From positions 1 to 64,000 of the forward strand of contig CAWGDM010000002.1 of the NCBI GenBank assembly GCA_963821345.1: 64,000 bases of DNA, read 5' to 3'. Source of the DNA: WHSW01 sp963821345 (GTDB lineage Bacteria; Actinomycetota; Thermoleophilia; Solirubrobacterales; 70-9). Position numbers and translations under genes: made by a program. The notes under the pieces were generated by a model that was given only the letters and a program-made list of their open reading frames with translations, was not told where the DNA came from and made no database searches. Positions 29,779 through 39,146 of the stretch are shown here, one piece after another; position 1 is the first letter of the stretch, and every line of letters begins with the position of its first letter.

Positions 29779-29999
29779 ATGACCGAAGGAAATCCAACGC
29801 TTCGCGCAGCCCCGGGCGACCGCCTGGTGGTTCACAGCCATCATCAGGGCGAGCCCGAGCGTGACGGCAAGATCCTCGAGGTGCACGGGAGAACGGGCAT
29901 CCCCCGTACCTCGTGCGCTGGGAGGACGGAACCACCACGATGCTTTACCCGAGTTCGGATGTCTCAGTTCAGCATTTCCCGCAGCAGAGCGGGTCCTGA
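29779..29999 (+). pseudogene. DUF1918 protein with a single-base frame change
   Basis: After GAAGGAGGCGTCG the ATG opens TEGNPTLRAAPGDRLVVHSH, HQGEPERDGKILEVHG, typical of DUF1918 (SH3-like). The expected continuation ENGHPPYLVRWEDGTTTMLY then PSSDVSVQHF lies in another frame, reached if the GGG at the junction were GGGG. So one G is missing, by mutation or by sequencing. DUF1918 includes Rv0569 and Rv2302 of M. tuberculosis, the former in the DosR dormancy regulon, which suits the stress genes that follow. It starts the stress cluster. Confidence 0.7.
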
Positions 30000-30023
30000 C
30001 CTCGTCGGCCGGCGCCAACGGTC

Positions 30024-30950
30024 TTAGGAGGGACCCGCGTCCTCGGCCGAGGTATAGACCTCGACGAAGCGCAGGTAGTTGGTGGCCACCTGGTCGGCGG
30101 CTTCCTCGCGCGCCAGGTTGCCGTCGATGAAGCCGTCAAGCGGATCGCCCCAGATCGAGCGGCCGATCGCGAAGCCGACATAGGCCTCGATCGGCGCGGC
30201 CGCCCGGAGCCATTGGTCGACCTTCTCGTTGTCGGCTCCGCGTCCGAGGACGACGCAGGCCACCCCGCCACGACCGTCGGCTCGGCACTGCTCCGCGATC
30301 CGCTCGCAGTCGGCGCTCTCGTCGACGCCCTCGATCTTCCAGATCTCGGGCTCGATGCCTGCGGCCTGGAGCTCGGCGATCGCGCGGATCATCAGCTCGG
30401 GGCGCAACTCGGCGTCGTAGCGGTCGGCGCTTCCGTCGACTGAGGCGAGCTGCGCCTTCTCGGCGGGCACAAGGAGCTCGAACAGGAACTTGCGATCGTG
30501 TTCGCGAAGCCACTCAGAGAGGCGGCGCAGCCGCCCGGCCTGGCGGCGATTCAGCTCGGCGTCGCCGTCGGGGTTGTAGCGGACCAGGACCTTGGAGAAG
30601 TCGGGGTCGTACCGCTCGATATGCGCTCCGAAGTCGTCCCCGTACTCGAAGTCGAACTCGGTCTGGCCGCTCTTCTCGACCGGCATCGCCAGGCGCAGAG
30701 ACGCTGCCTTTGCCTGCTCGGGAACGTGCGTGGGGCCCCCGAACTGCTCATCGACAAGCGCGCCCGTCACCGATGGATCCGCGCCTTGGTCGAGCGCCGC
30801 TTCAAGGCCTTCGAAGATCAGGTGCTTGCCGTCGGCGATCCGTTCGATGTCCTCGGGGCTCGGATCGCCCTCGATCCCGAAGCGCTTTATGAACGACCCG
30901 CGGTGGTCGAACGCGAGGATGTAGAGCCTGCGGCTGTCGCTCGAGTCCAT
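30024..30950 (-). CDS. DUF2090 aldolase-like (TIM-barrel) protein
   Basis: A 308-aa protein with start ATG 30948-30950 (MDSSDSRRLYILAFDHRGSF). The domain is that fused to the C-terminus of IolC kinases in inositol catabolism and known alone in actinobacteria (DUF2090). It resembles class I aldolases: AFDHRGSF, ALVDEQFGGPTH, RLAMPVEKSGQTEFDFEYGD, KVLVRYNPDGD, FLFELLVPAEKAQL, EIWKIEGVDE and GFAIGRSIWGDPL. The lysine in WKIEG could be the Schiff-base residue. Substrate unknown; a 2-deoxy-5-keto-gluconate-6-phosphate-like sugar is possible. It is divergent from the kinase at 31125. Confidence 0.85.
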   Translation of the reverse strand: MDSSDSRRLYILAFDHRGSFIKRFGIEGDPSPEDIERIADGKHLIFEGLEAALDQGADPSVTGALVDEQFGGPTHVPEQAKAASLRLAMPVEKSGQTEFDFEYGDDFGAHIERYDPDFSKVLVRYNPDGDAELNRRQAGRLRRLSEWLREHDRKFLFELLVPAEKAQLASVDGSADRYDAELRPELMIRAIAELQAAGIEPEIWKIEGVDESADCERIAEQCRADGRGGVACVVLGRGADNEKVDQWLRAAAPIEAYVGFAIGRSIWGDPLDGFIDGNLAREEAADQVATNYLRFVEVYTSAEDAGPS

Positions 30951-31124
30951 CTCCGTCAACCCTTCTCTTCCGTTGCGCATCAGACTCGTCGCACCCTGAT
31001 CGCTCTGGGCTAAGCATCGTCGCCTTTCTCGATCGGCAGCGCATCCGTAGCGAACCCGGGTCGAAGTACGGCTGACTTCGCGGACGCGTTCTCGCTCAGC
31101 CGGCGATGTCACGATTGCCTGTGC

Positions 31125-32741
31125 ATGGCCGAACCCCGAGCACCGATCCCGGAGCTGGTGTCGACCCTGCTCGAGCCGAGCTTCTATCCGCACGCGCCGC
31201 AATCGGTTGAACTGCGCGAAACCCACATCTCCTGGGTCTTCCTCGCCGGGGACCTCGCCTACAAGGTGAAGAAGCCGCTCGTGCTCCCCTTCCTCGACTA
31301 CGGAACCCTCGAGCGGCGCCGGGAGATGTGCCGCGAGGAGGTGCGCCTCAACCGGCGACTCGCCCCCCGGATCTACCTGCGCGTGGTGGGCGTCGCCCGC
31401 AAGGGCGAGCGCTGGTCGCTGACCGATGAGGCCAACCCGGACGCATGCGAGTACGCGGTCGAGATGCGACGGGTGGACGAGAATCGAAGCCTCGCAGCGC
31501 TCGCCGGCAACAGAGAGCTCGAGGTCGAGCACATATCTGCGACGGCCGCCCTGCTCGCCGAATTTCACGCCGCGGCGCCAGTCGCTGCTGACGAGGGTCG
31601 CGGGCTCGCCGTTCTGGAGGCGACTCTCGACGAGAACGTTGCGACGTTGCTCGCCTCGGGGAAGGGGGTGATCGAACGGAGTCGTCTCGACGCGGCCGAG
31701 CATTTCACCCGCGCCTTTCTCGCCGCCAGGCGGAACCAGCTCGAAGCGCGTGCACGCCGAGGGTTGATACGCGACTGCCACGGCGATCTCCGCGCTGAGC
31801 ACGTCATCGTGCCCGAGCAGGGTGACGTCTACGTCTTCGACTGCATCGAGTTCAGCCCGGAGTTGCGGCAGATCGATGTCGCCGCGGACATCGCCTTCTT
31901 GGTCATGGACCTCGCCCGGCTTGGTGCTGAGTCGCTCAGCCAACTGCTTGTCGACGACTACCGAGGCGCTGGCGGGGACCCGGGTGATGATGCACTGCTC
32001 TCCTTCTTCGCCGCCTATCGCGCTTGGGTGCGGGCGAAGGTCGCCTGCATCCGCGCGCAGGAGCTGTCGGGCCAGGACCTCGAGCGCGAGCGGGTCCGCG
32101 CCGAGGCCCGCGAGATGACGCGGCTCGGCCACCGTTTTGCCTGGCGGTCCCGCGGCCCACTGGTGCTCGTCCTTTGCGGCGTGTCGGGAACCGGTAAGAC
32201 GACGGTGGCCCGTGAGGTCGCGGCCGTGAGCGGCTGGGAGCATCTGTCCTCGGACGTCACGCGCAAGCGGCTTGCCGGGCTCGAGCCGACCGATCGCGGC
32301 GGCGCGGAGCTGTACTCCCGAGCACGCACGGCCGAGACGTATCGCGAGCTCGGGAGATTGGCGGCGCAGCGACTCGCGCGCGATCGAGGCGTTGTCGTCG
32401 ACGCCACCTTTCATCTGCGCGAGGAGCGCGATGGTTTCTGCGCCGGGCTCGGCGATCCGTCGGCCCCCGTTCTGTTCGTCGAGTGCCGTGCTCCCACGAC
32501 CACCCTCCTCGCTCGGATCCGAGAGCGCGAACGGCAGACCGATCGTGTTTCGGATGCCGATGCGGCCGTCATGCAGCTACAGCTCGCCGAGTTCGAGCCG
32601 CTCGACGAAGTCTCCGAGCGATGGCGAGCGGAGCTGTCGACCGAGGCCGAGCCCGGGGAGCTGGTGGCCGAGCTCGAAGCGACCGTTGACGCTATTGGCG
32701 TCGACGGTCGGCCAGGCCGCTCGCGGCCGTCATCCTGCTAG
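31125..32741 (+). CDS. Fused APH-like phosphotransferase and P-loop kinase
   Basis: A 538-aa two-domain protein. Residues 1-330 are an aminoglycoside-phosphotransferase/choline-kinase-like domain with KVKKPLVLPFLDYGTLERRR, the catalytic loop RDCHGDLRAEHVI (His219-Asp221) and the Mg-binding FDCIEF (Asp239). Residues 345-538 are a P-loop kinase of the gluconate kinase/Zeta type: CGVSGTGKTTVAREVA (352-360), SSDVTRKRLAG and the DATFHLREERDGF part. The same fusion is Rv2004c of M. tuberculosis, a DosR-regulon protein with unknown substrate. Divergent from the DUF2090 gene over 174 bases. Confidence 0.9.
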   Translation: MAEPRAPIPELVSTLLEPSFYPHAPQSVELRETHISWVFLAGDLAYKVKKPLVLPFLDYGTLERRREMCREEVRLNRRLAPRIYLRVVGVARKGERWSLTDEANPDACEYAVEMRRVDENRSLAALAGNRELEVEHISATAALLAEFHAAAPVAADEGRGLAVLEATLDENVATLLASGKGVIERSRLDAAEHFTRAFLAARRNQLEARARRGLIRDCHGDLRAEHVIVPEQGDVYVFDCIEFSPELRQIDVAADIAFLVMDLARLGAESLSQLLVDDYRGAGGDPGDDALLSFFAAYRAWVRAKVACIRAQELSGQDLERERVRAEAREMTRLGHRFAWRSRGPLVLVLCGVSGTGKTTVAREVAAVSGWEHLSSDVTRKRLAGLEPTDRGGAELYSRARTAETYRELGRLAAQRLARDRGVVVDATFHLREERDGFCAGLGDPSAPVLFVECRAPTTTLLARIRERERQTDRVSDADAAVMQLQLAEFEPLDEVSERWRAELSTEAEPGELVAELEATVDAIGVDGRPGRSRPSSC

Positions 32742-33001
32742 GCGCCGTTCGGTCGCGCCCCCCGAATGCCCTCCTGTCTGCATGGATCCTCGAATCGATC
32801 GGGCCTCCGGTTTGGGCCAGGTCAGGGCGAGTCAGCCGTCGACGGTTTTGCATCCGTAGTCGCCCTCGACTCGGTCACGGTGGCGAGGCCGGATGCCGCT
32901 GAGCTCTGTCGCCGTTAACGTCGGGCCATGACTGGCAGCCTCCCGGCGGGGCGCCGCGCGCGTCGCTCGGCTCCGCCTCAGGATGAGGAGGAGCTGAACG
33001 C

Positions 33002-33919
33002 GTGAGGGGCCATGGCCCGATCGTCGTCGGCTACGACGGCAGCGAGTCGTCGCGCGACGCGCTCGCGCTAACCCGGGCGCTCGCGCCGATCCTGGACGCC
33101 AACGTGATCGTCCTCTCTGTGATCACGCACGTGCCGACCGAGGCAACCTGGGCTCAGTACGAGCGCGATCTTCGAGCCGCTGAGAAGCGGCTTGCCGCCG
33201 AGGCGCAAGCGGAGCTCGAGGGCATCTCACATGTCGAGACAGAGACGGTCCCGGCTCCGAGCCCGCCGCGAGAGCTCCACCGCCTCGCCGAGGGCCGCGG
33301 AGCGGAGCTGATCGTGCTCGGCTCGACCCACCGAGGCCGGCTGGGCAGAGTGCTGCCCGGGACGGTCGCCGACCGCCTGCTCGCGGCGGCCCCGTGCCCA
33401 ATCGCGGTTGCGCCGCAGGGCTATGCCGGCGGCGAGCACTCGTTCGAGTCGATCGCGATTGGCTACGACGGCTCCGAGGAGTCCAGGCTGGCGCTCGACT
33501 TGGCCATCGACCTGGCGACAGCGGTCGGCGCGCGACTGATGCTGATCGCGGTCGCAAGCCCGCACGATGCGCTGATCGCGGTGCCCGCAGCCGGTGGCTG
33601 GGGCGGCATGGTCACCACAGCAGAGGGCGTCGAGCGCGAGCGCCAACGCGTGCAGGCGGCTGTCGACAGCGCCCGCGGATCGATCCCCGCGGCCATCGAC
33701 ACTATCGCGGAGGTCGTGGTCGACGATGACCCCTCGTCGGTGATCGTGAAGGCAACCGAGGCGGCCGACGCGTTGCTGATCGGCTCGCGAGGGTACGGTC
33801 CTCTCGGGCGTGTGTTGCTCGGCGGCGTCTCGTCCCGCGTTCTGCGAGAGGCTGCCTGCCCGGTTCTGGTGACACCGCGATCGAGCGTCGGCTCGGGCCG
33901 GCGCGATTCGGATGCCTGA
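33002..33919 (+). CDS. Universal stress protein, two UspA domains
   Basis: A 305-aa cytoplasmic protein starting GTG after AGGAGGAGCTGAACGC. Each half has a full UspA fold: first VVGYDGSESSRDALALTRAL with GSTHRGRLGRVLPGTVADRL, then AIGYDGSEESRLALDLAIDL with GSRGYGPLGRVLLGGVSSRV. Both halves have the G-2X-G-9X-G-S/T nucleotide motif, so both may bind ATP, like Rv2623 of M. tuberculosis which needs ATP for growth regulation. It is followed by the PfkB gene (88-base spacing) and is one of three such proteins in this cluster. Confidence 0.93.
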   Translation: MRGHGPIVVGYDGSESSRDALALTRALAPILDANVIVLSVITHVPTEATWAQYERDLRAAEKRLAAEAQAELEGISHVETETVPAPSPPRELHRLAEGRGAELIVLGSTHRGRLGRVLPGTVADRLLAAAPCPIAVAPQGYAGGEHSFESIAIGYDGSEESRLALDLAIDLATAVGARLMLIAVASPHDALIAVPAAGGWGGMVTTAEGVERERQRVQAAVDSARGSIPAAIDTIAEVVVDDDPSSVIVKATEAADALLIGSRGYGPLGRVLLGGVSSRVLREAACPVLVTPRSSVGSGRRDSDA

Positions 33920-34006
33920 ACGCGCCGACCTAGGCTCGTGGCCGCACGAATGGCACGGGGAGCCCGGTGGCCTTCGATGCAGAGGCCGCTGGCCGCTAGG
34001 GCTCAG

Positions 34007-34948
34007 ATGACGGCCGCCCGCCTTGCGATCCTCGCCCCGAGCCCGGTGCTGACCATGACGATCGAGGCGGGCGATGAGCAGGGGGACGAGACGCACCTCC
34101 ATCCAGGAGGGCAGGGCATCTGGGTTGCGCGGATGGCGGGCCTCCTGGGAGCCGAGGTCGTCCTCTGCGTCGCCCTCGCCGGCGAGGTCGGAACGGTGCT
34201 CGGCTCCCTGCTGCAGTCGCCCGGGGTCGAGGTTCGCAGCGTCCGGTCACACGGGCGAAGCGGCTCATATATCCACGATCGCCGCCAGGGTGTGCGCGTC
34301 GAGCTCGCGAAGACCACGGGTGCGCGGCTTTGGCGTCACGAGACCGACGAGCTCTACGGAATGATGCTTTCGAGCTCGCTCGAAGCGGGACTAGCGGTGC
34401 TGACGGGCCCGCAGCCAACTGACGCCCTCAGCGCCGACTTCTACCGGCGACTGGCGACGGATCTGCGCTCCAACGGCGTCACCGTGATCGCCGACCTCAC
34501 CGATGGGGCGCTTGAAGGCGCGCTCCAAGGCGGACTCGACCTGCTGAAGATCAGCGACGAGGAGCTGATCGACGAAGGCCTGGCTTCGAGCGGCGACCGC
34601 GCGGAGCTGGTCGCCGGGATGCGCCACCTCTGCGAGCGCGGCGCGAACAGTGTCGTTGTCTCGTGCGGCCCGGAGCCGGCGCTGACCTTCGTGAAGGGGC
34701 GCCTATATGAGCTCGTTGGACCGCGGCTCGAGGCGCTCGATCCGCGGGGTGCCGGGGACTCGATGGTCGCGGCGCTCGGCGTCGGCCTCGCTGGTGGGGC
34801 ACAGGTCCTGGATGCGCTCCGGCTCGGGGTCGCCGCCGGCGCTCTGAACGCGACACGTCGCGGCCTCGGCAGCGGCCACCGAGCCGAAGTCGAGCGGATG
34901 GTTGCGCAGGTGGAGGTCAGGGAGATTGGGGATCAGCTGGTGGCCTGA
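34007..34948 (+). CDS. PfkB family sugar kinase
   Basis: A 313-aa kinase from ATG 34007; a start at 33938 is possible but the added part is basic and unsupported. It begins AARLAILAPSPVLTMTIEAG, carries the N-terminal substrate-binding HPGGQGIWVARMAGLLGAEV (PfkB signature 1) and ends with DPRGAGDSMVAALGVGLAGG, signature 2 with the catalytic Asp in GAGDS. It is of the 1-phosphofructokinase/tagatose-6-phosphate kinase subgroup. M. tuberculosis keeps a PfkB (Rv2029c) among DosR-controlled Usps in the same way. Convergent overlap of 16 bases with the phosphatase at 34933. Confidence 0.9.
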   Translation: MTAARLAILAPSPVLTMTIEAGDEQGDETHLHPGGQGIWVARMAGLLGAEVVLCVALAGEVGTVLGSLLQSPGVEVRSVRSHGRSGSYIHDRRQGVRVELAKTTGARLWRHETDELYGMMLSSSLEAGLAVLTGPQPTDALSADFYRRLATDLRSNGVTVIADLTDGALEGALQGGLDLLKISDEELIDEGLASSGDRAELVAGMRHLCERGANSVVVSCGPEPALTFVKGRLYELVGPRLEALDPRGAGDSMVAALGVGLAGGAQVLDALRLGVAAGALNATRRGLGSGHRAEVERMVAQVEVREIGDQLVA

Positions 34949-35760
34949 TCGGCCGCGGCGGCTGCCCCTCTTACCAGCCCGACGACGGGGTCTAGCAATA
35001 CGGGCGTCGAGGCTAGGGTGCTCTCGGAGCCGGCGACGTGCGGGGCGCCGTCGGCGGAATGGACGAGCCCTCCCGCCTCGCGGACGAGTAGAACACCCGC
35101 GGAGACATCCCACGGCGGGCTCGAGAGCATGATCGAGGCATCGAGTCGCCCGCAGGCGAGCCAGGCGAGATCGACGGCCTCAGAGCCGTGCATCCTCACC
35201 CGCAGTGCCTGTGATGCCAGTGCTCGGGTCAGCTCGAGATGAACGCCGTTCTCGGTCTCGGCCTTCCGCCCGACGGCGAAGTCCGACATCCCGACCGTCG
35301 CCTCGGCCAAGCGGTCGACACCAGAGACCTCGATCCGGCGCCCGTTGCGAAAGGCCCCGGCGCCGCTGGCCGCGACGTAGCGCTCGCCGAGCAGCGGCAG
35401 ATCGACGACCGCGAGCGTCGGCTGGCCGTTCTCGACGAGGGCGAGCGAGATCGCACAGAGCGGGCTGCCGTGAGCGAAGTTGACGGTGCCGTCGATTGGA
35501 TCGAGAATCCAGAGAGCTCCCTGATCGAGCGTCGAGCCACCCTCTTCCTCGCCCAGGAACGGGACCCCGGGCACGTCGGCGGCCAGGATCGCCTTCACCT
35601 CCTCCTCGATCGCGACGTCGACGGCGGTGGCGAAGTCGCGGTCCCCCTTGGCGATCAGCGCTCCGACGTGGGACCGTCCCTGGCGAAGCATGCGCGCACC
35701 CGCCTCGACTCCCCGTTCGGCGGCGAGCAGCAGATCGGTCGACGTATGGGCCTTCGGCAC
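34933..35760 (-). CDS. Inositol-monophosphatase family protein
   Basis: A 275-aa Mg/Li-type phosphatase. GDRDFATAVDVAIEEEVKAI, FLGEEEGG, then WILDPIDGTVNFAHG (the DPIDGT metal motif 1) and PPWDVSAGVLLVREAGG (WDVSAG motif 2) are complete with all metal ligands. It should dephosphorylate inositol phosphate, fructose-1,6-bisphosphate, histidinol phosphate or a related molecule. Last gene of a minus-strand operon (40534 to 34933): its start lies 4 bases beyond the Usp stop. Confidence 0.92.
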   Translation of the reverse strand: MPKAHTSTDLLLAAERGVEAGARMLRQGRSHVGALIAKGDRDFATAVDVAIEEEVKAILAADVPGVPFLGEEEGGSTLDQGALWILDPIDGTVNFAHGSPLCAISLALVENGQPTLAVVDLPLLGERYVAASGAGAFRNGRRIEVSGVDRLAEATVGMSDFAVGRKAETENGVHLELTRALASQALRVRMHGSEAVDLAWLACGRLDASIMLSSPPWDVSAGVLLVREAGGLVHSADGAPHVAGSESTLASTPVLLDPVVGLVRGAAAAADQATS

Positions 35761-35764
35761 GGGT

Positions 35765-36640
35765 CTAGGTCGAGTCGTCGGGTTCGCCCGCGCTCCTTGG
35801 CACGACCAGCACCGGACAGGGCGCGCTGCGCATCACGGCCGCGGAGACGCCGCCCAGCAAGGTGCGTCGGATCGGTCCGTATCCGCGTGAGCCGAGCACC
35901 AGCAGGTCGAGTTCGACACCCTGATCGGCGAGCACCGCCGCCGGCTGGCCCTCGACGACCACCGAATCGACTTGCACGTCGTGACCCACACTCGCGACGC
36001 CTTCTGCGAGCAGCGTCTCGGCTCGCTCGCGAAGGACCGCCGAATAGCCGAGGTCGGTGCCGGCGATACGCGCCGGTCTCGTGTCCTCGGACCGAATTGC
36101 CGCTACCAGCCGCAGCGAGCCACCGAGCAGTCGAGCGAGGTCCGCGGCGACGCCGAGGGCGAGCTTTGCCTCCGGCGTGCCGTCGTAGCCGACACCGATC
36201 AGCCCGAGGCCCGGGTGCTCGCGGGCGGCGTACCCCCGGGGCGCCACCGCGACCGGGCACGGAGCCCCGTTCAAGAGGCGCTCTCCGACGGCGCCGGGAA
36301 ATACCGAGCCGATCGGCCCGCGATGCGTCGAGCCGATCACGATCAAATCGGCCCCCTCACGTTCGGCGAGCTCGTTGAGGCCGCGGGCTGGCGACACATA
36401 CCTGATCTCCCTGCGCGCGAACGCCTTGTCGCCGAGCTCGAAGCTCGCCCTGGCGAACAGTTCGTCGAAGCGCTTGCGAACGGCGGCCCCGTTGGTCGGG
36501 GACGGACCGGGAAGCGATACTTCGGAGTCGACCACCGCGACCTCCAGCTTGGCGCTCTCAGCGGCCACTAGGTTGCGGCCGAGGGCGAGCGCGTCCCGGG
36601 CTTCGTCACGGCCGTCGAAGCCGACCACGATCGTGTTCAT
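35765..36640 (-). CDS. Universal stress protein, two UspA domains
   Basis: A 291-aa double Usp, ATG 36638-36640 overlapping the stop of the protease gene (ATGA). First domain: NTIVVGFDGRDEARDALALG with GSTHRGPIGSVFPGAVGERL. Second domain: LIGVGYDGTPEAKLALGVAA with GSRGYGPIRRTLLGGVSAAV. Both ATP-binding glycine motifs are intact. The open frame that continues into the protease gene upstream is a frame artefact. Translational coupling to a membrane protease with CBS domains is notable, since both can respond to adenine nucleotides. Confidence 0.93.
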   Translation of the reverse strand: MNTIVVGFDGRDEARDALALGRNLVAAESAKLEVAVVDSEVSLPGPSPTNGAAVRKRFDELFARASFELGDKAFARREIRYVSPARGLNELAEREGADLIVIGSTHRGPIGSVFPGAVGERLLNGAPCPVAVAPRGYAAREHPGLGLIGVGYDGTPEAKLALGVAADLARLLGGSLRLVAAIRSEDTRPARIAGTDLGYSAVLRERAETLLAEGVASVGHDVQVDSVVVEGQPAAVLADQGVELDLLVLGSRGYGPIRRTLLGGVSAAVMRSAPCPVLVVPRSAGEPDDST

Positions 36641-37780
36641 CGAAACCTCCGTCCACTGCCGTTGGTGGCAGGTGTGAACCGTGCGGCCTCGATCAGGCGG
36701 GCCGCATCGGTGATCGACAGCAACCCGGCGAGCCGGTGATCGGAGAGCACGAGCGCCCGATTCGAGTCGCTGTCCATGAGCTCGCGGACCGCGGTCTCCA
36801 GGGGAGTCCGCGGGGTCAGCGTCGGCATCTGATCCAGCGGCTCCATGACGTCGGCGACGCGCCTCTCGGGCCACGACTCCCGCGGCAGGGCGAGCACCGA
36901 GCGAAACGAGATCAGGCCGACGGGTCGACCGCCGTCCAGGACCGGATAGGCGACGTGGCGGTGAGGCAAGAAGCAGCGATCCATGAACTCCTGCAGCGAA
37001 TCCGATCGGTCGGCGGTCACCGGTTCGCTGATCATCACCTCGCCGACGCGCATGCCGCTGAACGCCTCCTGGGTCTCGGCCGCGGCGGCCTCGGCCTCGG
37101 CCGCCGCGAGCAGGAACCAGCCGATGAACACGAACCACAGGCCGCCCACGGCGCCGCCGAGCAGAACCGCGAGGACGCCGAGCGCGATCAGCAGCTGACC
37201 GAAACCGCGCCCGAATGCGGCGGCGGTGCGCGTGGCGGCGAGGAAGTCGCGCTTGCGGGCCCAGAGTGCGGACCGCAGTACGCGCCCGCCATCCAGGGGC
37301 AGAGCCGGCACCAGGTTGAAGACCAGCAGGACCAGGTTCACGTAGCCGAGCCAGAACACGACTCCGTCGACCGCGCCCGGCAGCGGGACGAGCAGCGCCG
37401 CGGCAAGCGCCGCGGCACCGATCACGAGCGTGACGATCGGACCCGCGATCGCGATCCGGAACTCGGCGCCGGCGGACGGGAACGTCCCCTTGAACCGGGC
37501 GATGCCGCCGAAGATCCAGAGCGTGATCCCCTCGATTTCCATCCCCTCCTTCGTCGCCCGGGTCGCGTGGCCGAGCTCGTGCAGGAGCAGGGAGGCAAAG
37601 AACAGCAGCACGGCGACGATCGCCATCGCCAGGTAGGTGTCGTCGCCGAGGCCCGGGTTCGTCTCCGGGAAGGCGGCGTCGGCAAGCGACCAGACGAGCA
37701 GGGCGAAGATCAGCGACCCAGCTCCAGTGGATGCCGATCTCGACTCCGGCGAGCCGGCCGAGCCGGAAGGTCGAGGTCAC
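36637..37780 (-). CDS. Site-2 protease (M50) with two CBS domains, one frame change near the N-terminus
   Basis: A polytopic intramembrane zinc protease of about 380 aa. Start ATG 37778-37780 gives TSTFRLGRLAGVEIGIHWSW; the continuation LIFALLVWSLADAAFPETNP is in a different frame, matching one extra C near 37728. The intact frame resumes through AMAIVAVLLFFASLLLHELG with the zinc motif HELGH, then VPALPLDGGRVLRSALWARK with the DG motif, and CBS repeats from MRVGEVMISEPV to DSNRALVLSD. CBS-fused S2Ps include Rv2625c (Rip3) of M. tuberculosis. If the shift is real, a shorter protein from ATG 37626 might still be made. Stop overlaps the Usp start. Confidence 0.85.
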
Positions 37781-37802
37781 GGTCGCCCTCCGCGCGCCAT
37801 CC

Positions 37803-39146
37803 TCATAGCGCGGTTGGATAGGTCTCGGGCGGCTCGCCCCGCGCCCATCCCGCGGTCGGCTCGAGCGGCTCGACGGCGCGGGTGTGATCGAAGTGCAGGA
37901 CGGCGTCGAACTGGTGCGCCAGGTCGGCGTGAAAGTAGTGGCTCAGGCGCTCGGTCTCGGGTCGGTAGATGACCCCGATCGCGCGCTCGAGCAGCGGCTG
38001 GCTCAGGGTGCGGGCGGCCACCGCTCCATCGCGGAGGGAAAGCATGAAGCCCGGGAGGGCGCCAGCGTGGAAGAGGGACTCATAGCTGCGATCGAGCGCC
38101 GGGCGCACGCGCTTGCGCTCCACCGGGGCGCCCCAACTGGATGCGGCGCTGACGGTGCCGGCGAAGGTGGTGAAGCCGACCAGGAACGCGTCGTTGCCGT
38201 GGCGCTGGCGGACGAGCTGTCCGAGGTTGAGCTCCCCGCGGCGCGACATCTCGGTCCGCCTTGCGTCACCAACGTGGGAGTTGTGCGCCCAGACGACTAG
38301 CCGCGATCGCAGCGTGCGGCGGTCGAGGTGGGCGAGCAGGCGCTCCAGGGTCTCGGCCATGTGGCGGTCGCGGAGATTCCACGAGGCCGCGGGCGCCGCG
38401 AACATCGAGCGGTAGTAACGCTCGGCGCCAACGACCAGCCGGGCGTTCTGCTCCGCGTAGAACTGCTCGTCCTCGGCGGCGACTCCGTCGCGGCGCAGAT
38501 ACGCGTCGCCGGTGCGCTGCAGGTCGATCAGCTGTCCGAGCACCTCGCGGTCGCATGCCTCCGATAGCCCGGTCGCGACCGCATGGCCATAGCGCTGGCT
38601 CTCCTCGAAGCGCTCCAGGCACGCGTAGCGTTCCCGTGCCCGCCGGGCTGCGTCCGGATCGATCCGGTCGAGGTATTCGACCACGGCCTCGATCGAGCGG
38701 TAGAGGCTGTAGAGGTCGAGCCCGAAGAAGCCGACCGGGGGCTTTCCCTCGTCGCGTCGGGCGCGAAGCCAGCCGACGAAGTCGAGCACGTCGGCGTTTC
38801 GCCACATCCAGGTGGGAAAGCGCTTGAACCCGCGAAGGGCCTGCTCGGCGTCGGCGTCCTCGTCGGCGCCGTAGACGAACCGGGTGACGCGATGGGCGTC
38901 GGGCCAGTCGCCCTCGATCGCGACGGCGTCGAACCCACGCTCGTCGATCAGACGCCTGGTGATCAGAGCGCGCTGGCGGTAGAACTCGTGCGTCCCATGT
39001 GAGGCCTCGCCCAAGAGGACGACGCGCGAGTCGCCGATCAGCTCGAGCAGGCGATCGTGGTCGCCGGCGGCGCCGGTGAGCGGGACGGCGTCGGCGCGGA
39101 TCGCGGCGATCTGCGCCTCCCCGGCGCCGGTCAGGACCGGGGTCAT
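37803..39146 (-). CDS. Erythromycin-esterase-like protein
   Basis: A 447-aa protein of the EreA/EreB-like superfamily. RVVLLGEASHGTHEFYRQRA (the GEAxHGTxEF motif with the catalytic His), AIEGDWPDAHRVTRFV, GFFGLDLYSLYRSIEAVVEY and LVVWAHNSHVGDARRTEMSR (WAHNxHV with the second His) are present. Most members do not hydrolyse macrolides. In M. tuberculosis Rv2030c has this domain plus a phosphoribosyltransferase domain in one DosR-regulated protein. Here the PRTase is the separate gene directly upstream, overlapping by 4 bases. No resistance function should be assumed. Confidence 0.93.
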   Translation of the reverse strand: MTPVLTGAGEAQIAAIRADAVPLTGAAGDHDRLLELIGDSRVVLLGEASHGTHEFYRQRALITRRLIDERGFDAVAIEGDWPDAHRVTRFVYGADEDADAEQALRGFKRFPTWMWRNADVLDFVGWLRARRDEGKPPVGFFGLDLYSLYRSIEAVVEYLDRIDPDAARRARERYACLERFEESQRYGHAVATGLSEACDREVLGQLIDLQRTGDAYLRRDGVAAEDEQFYAEQNARLVVGAERYYRSMFAAPAASWNLRDRHMAETLERLLAHLDRRTLRSRLVVWAHNSHVGDARRTEMSRRGELNLGQLVRQRHGNDAFLVGFTTFAGTVSAASSWGAPVERKRVRPALDRSYESLFHAGALPGFMLSLRDGAVAARTLSQPLLERAIGVIYRPETERLSHYFHADLAHQFDAVLHFDHTRAVEPLEPTAGWARGEPPETYPTAL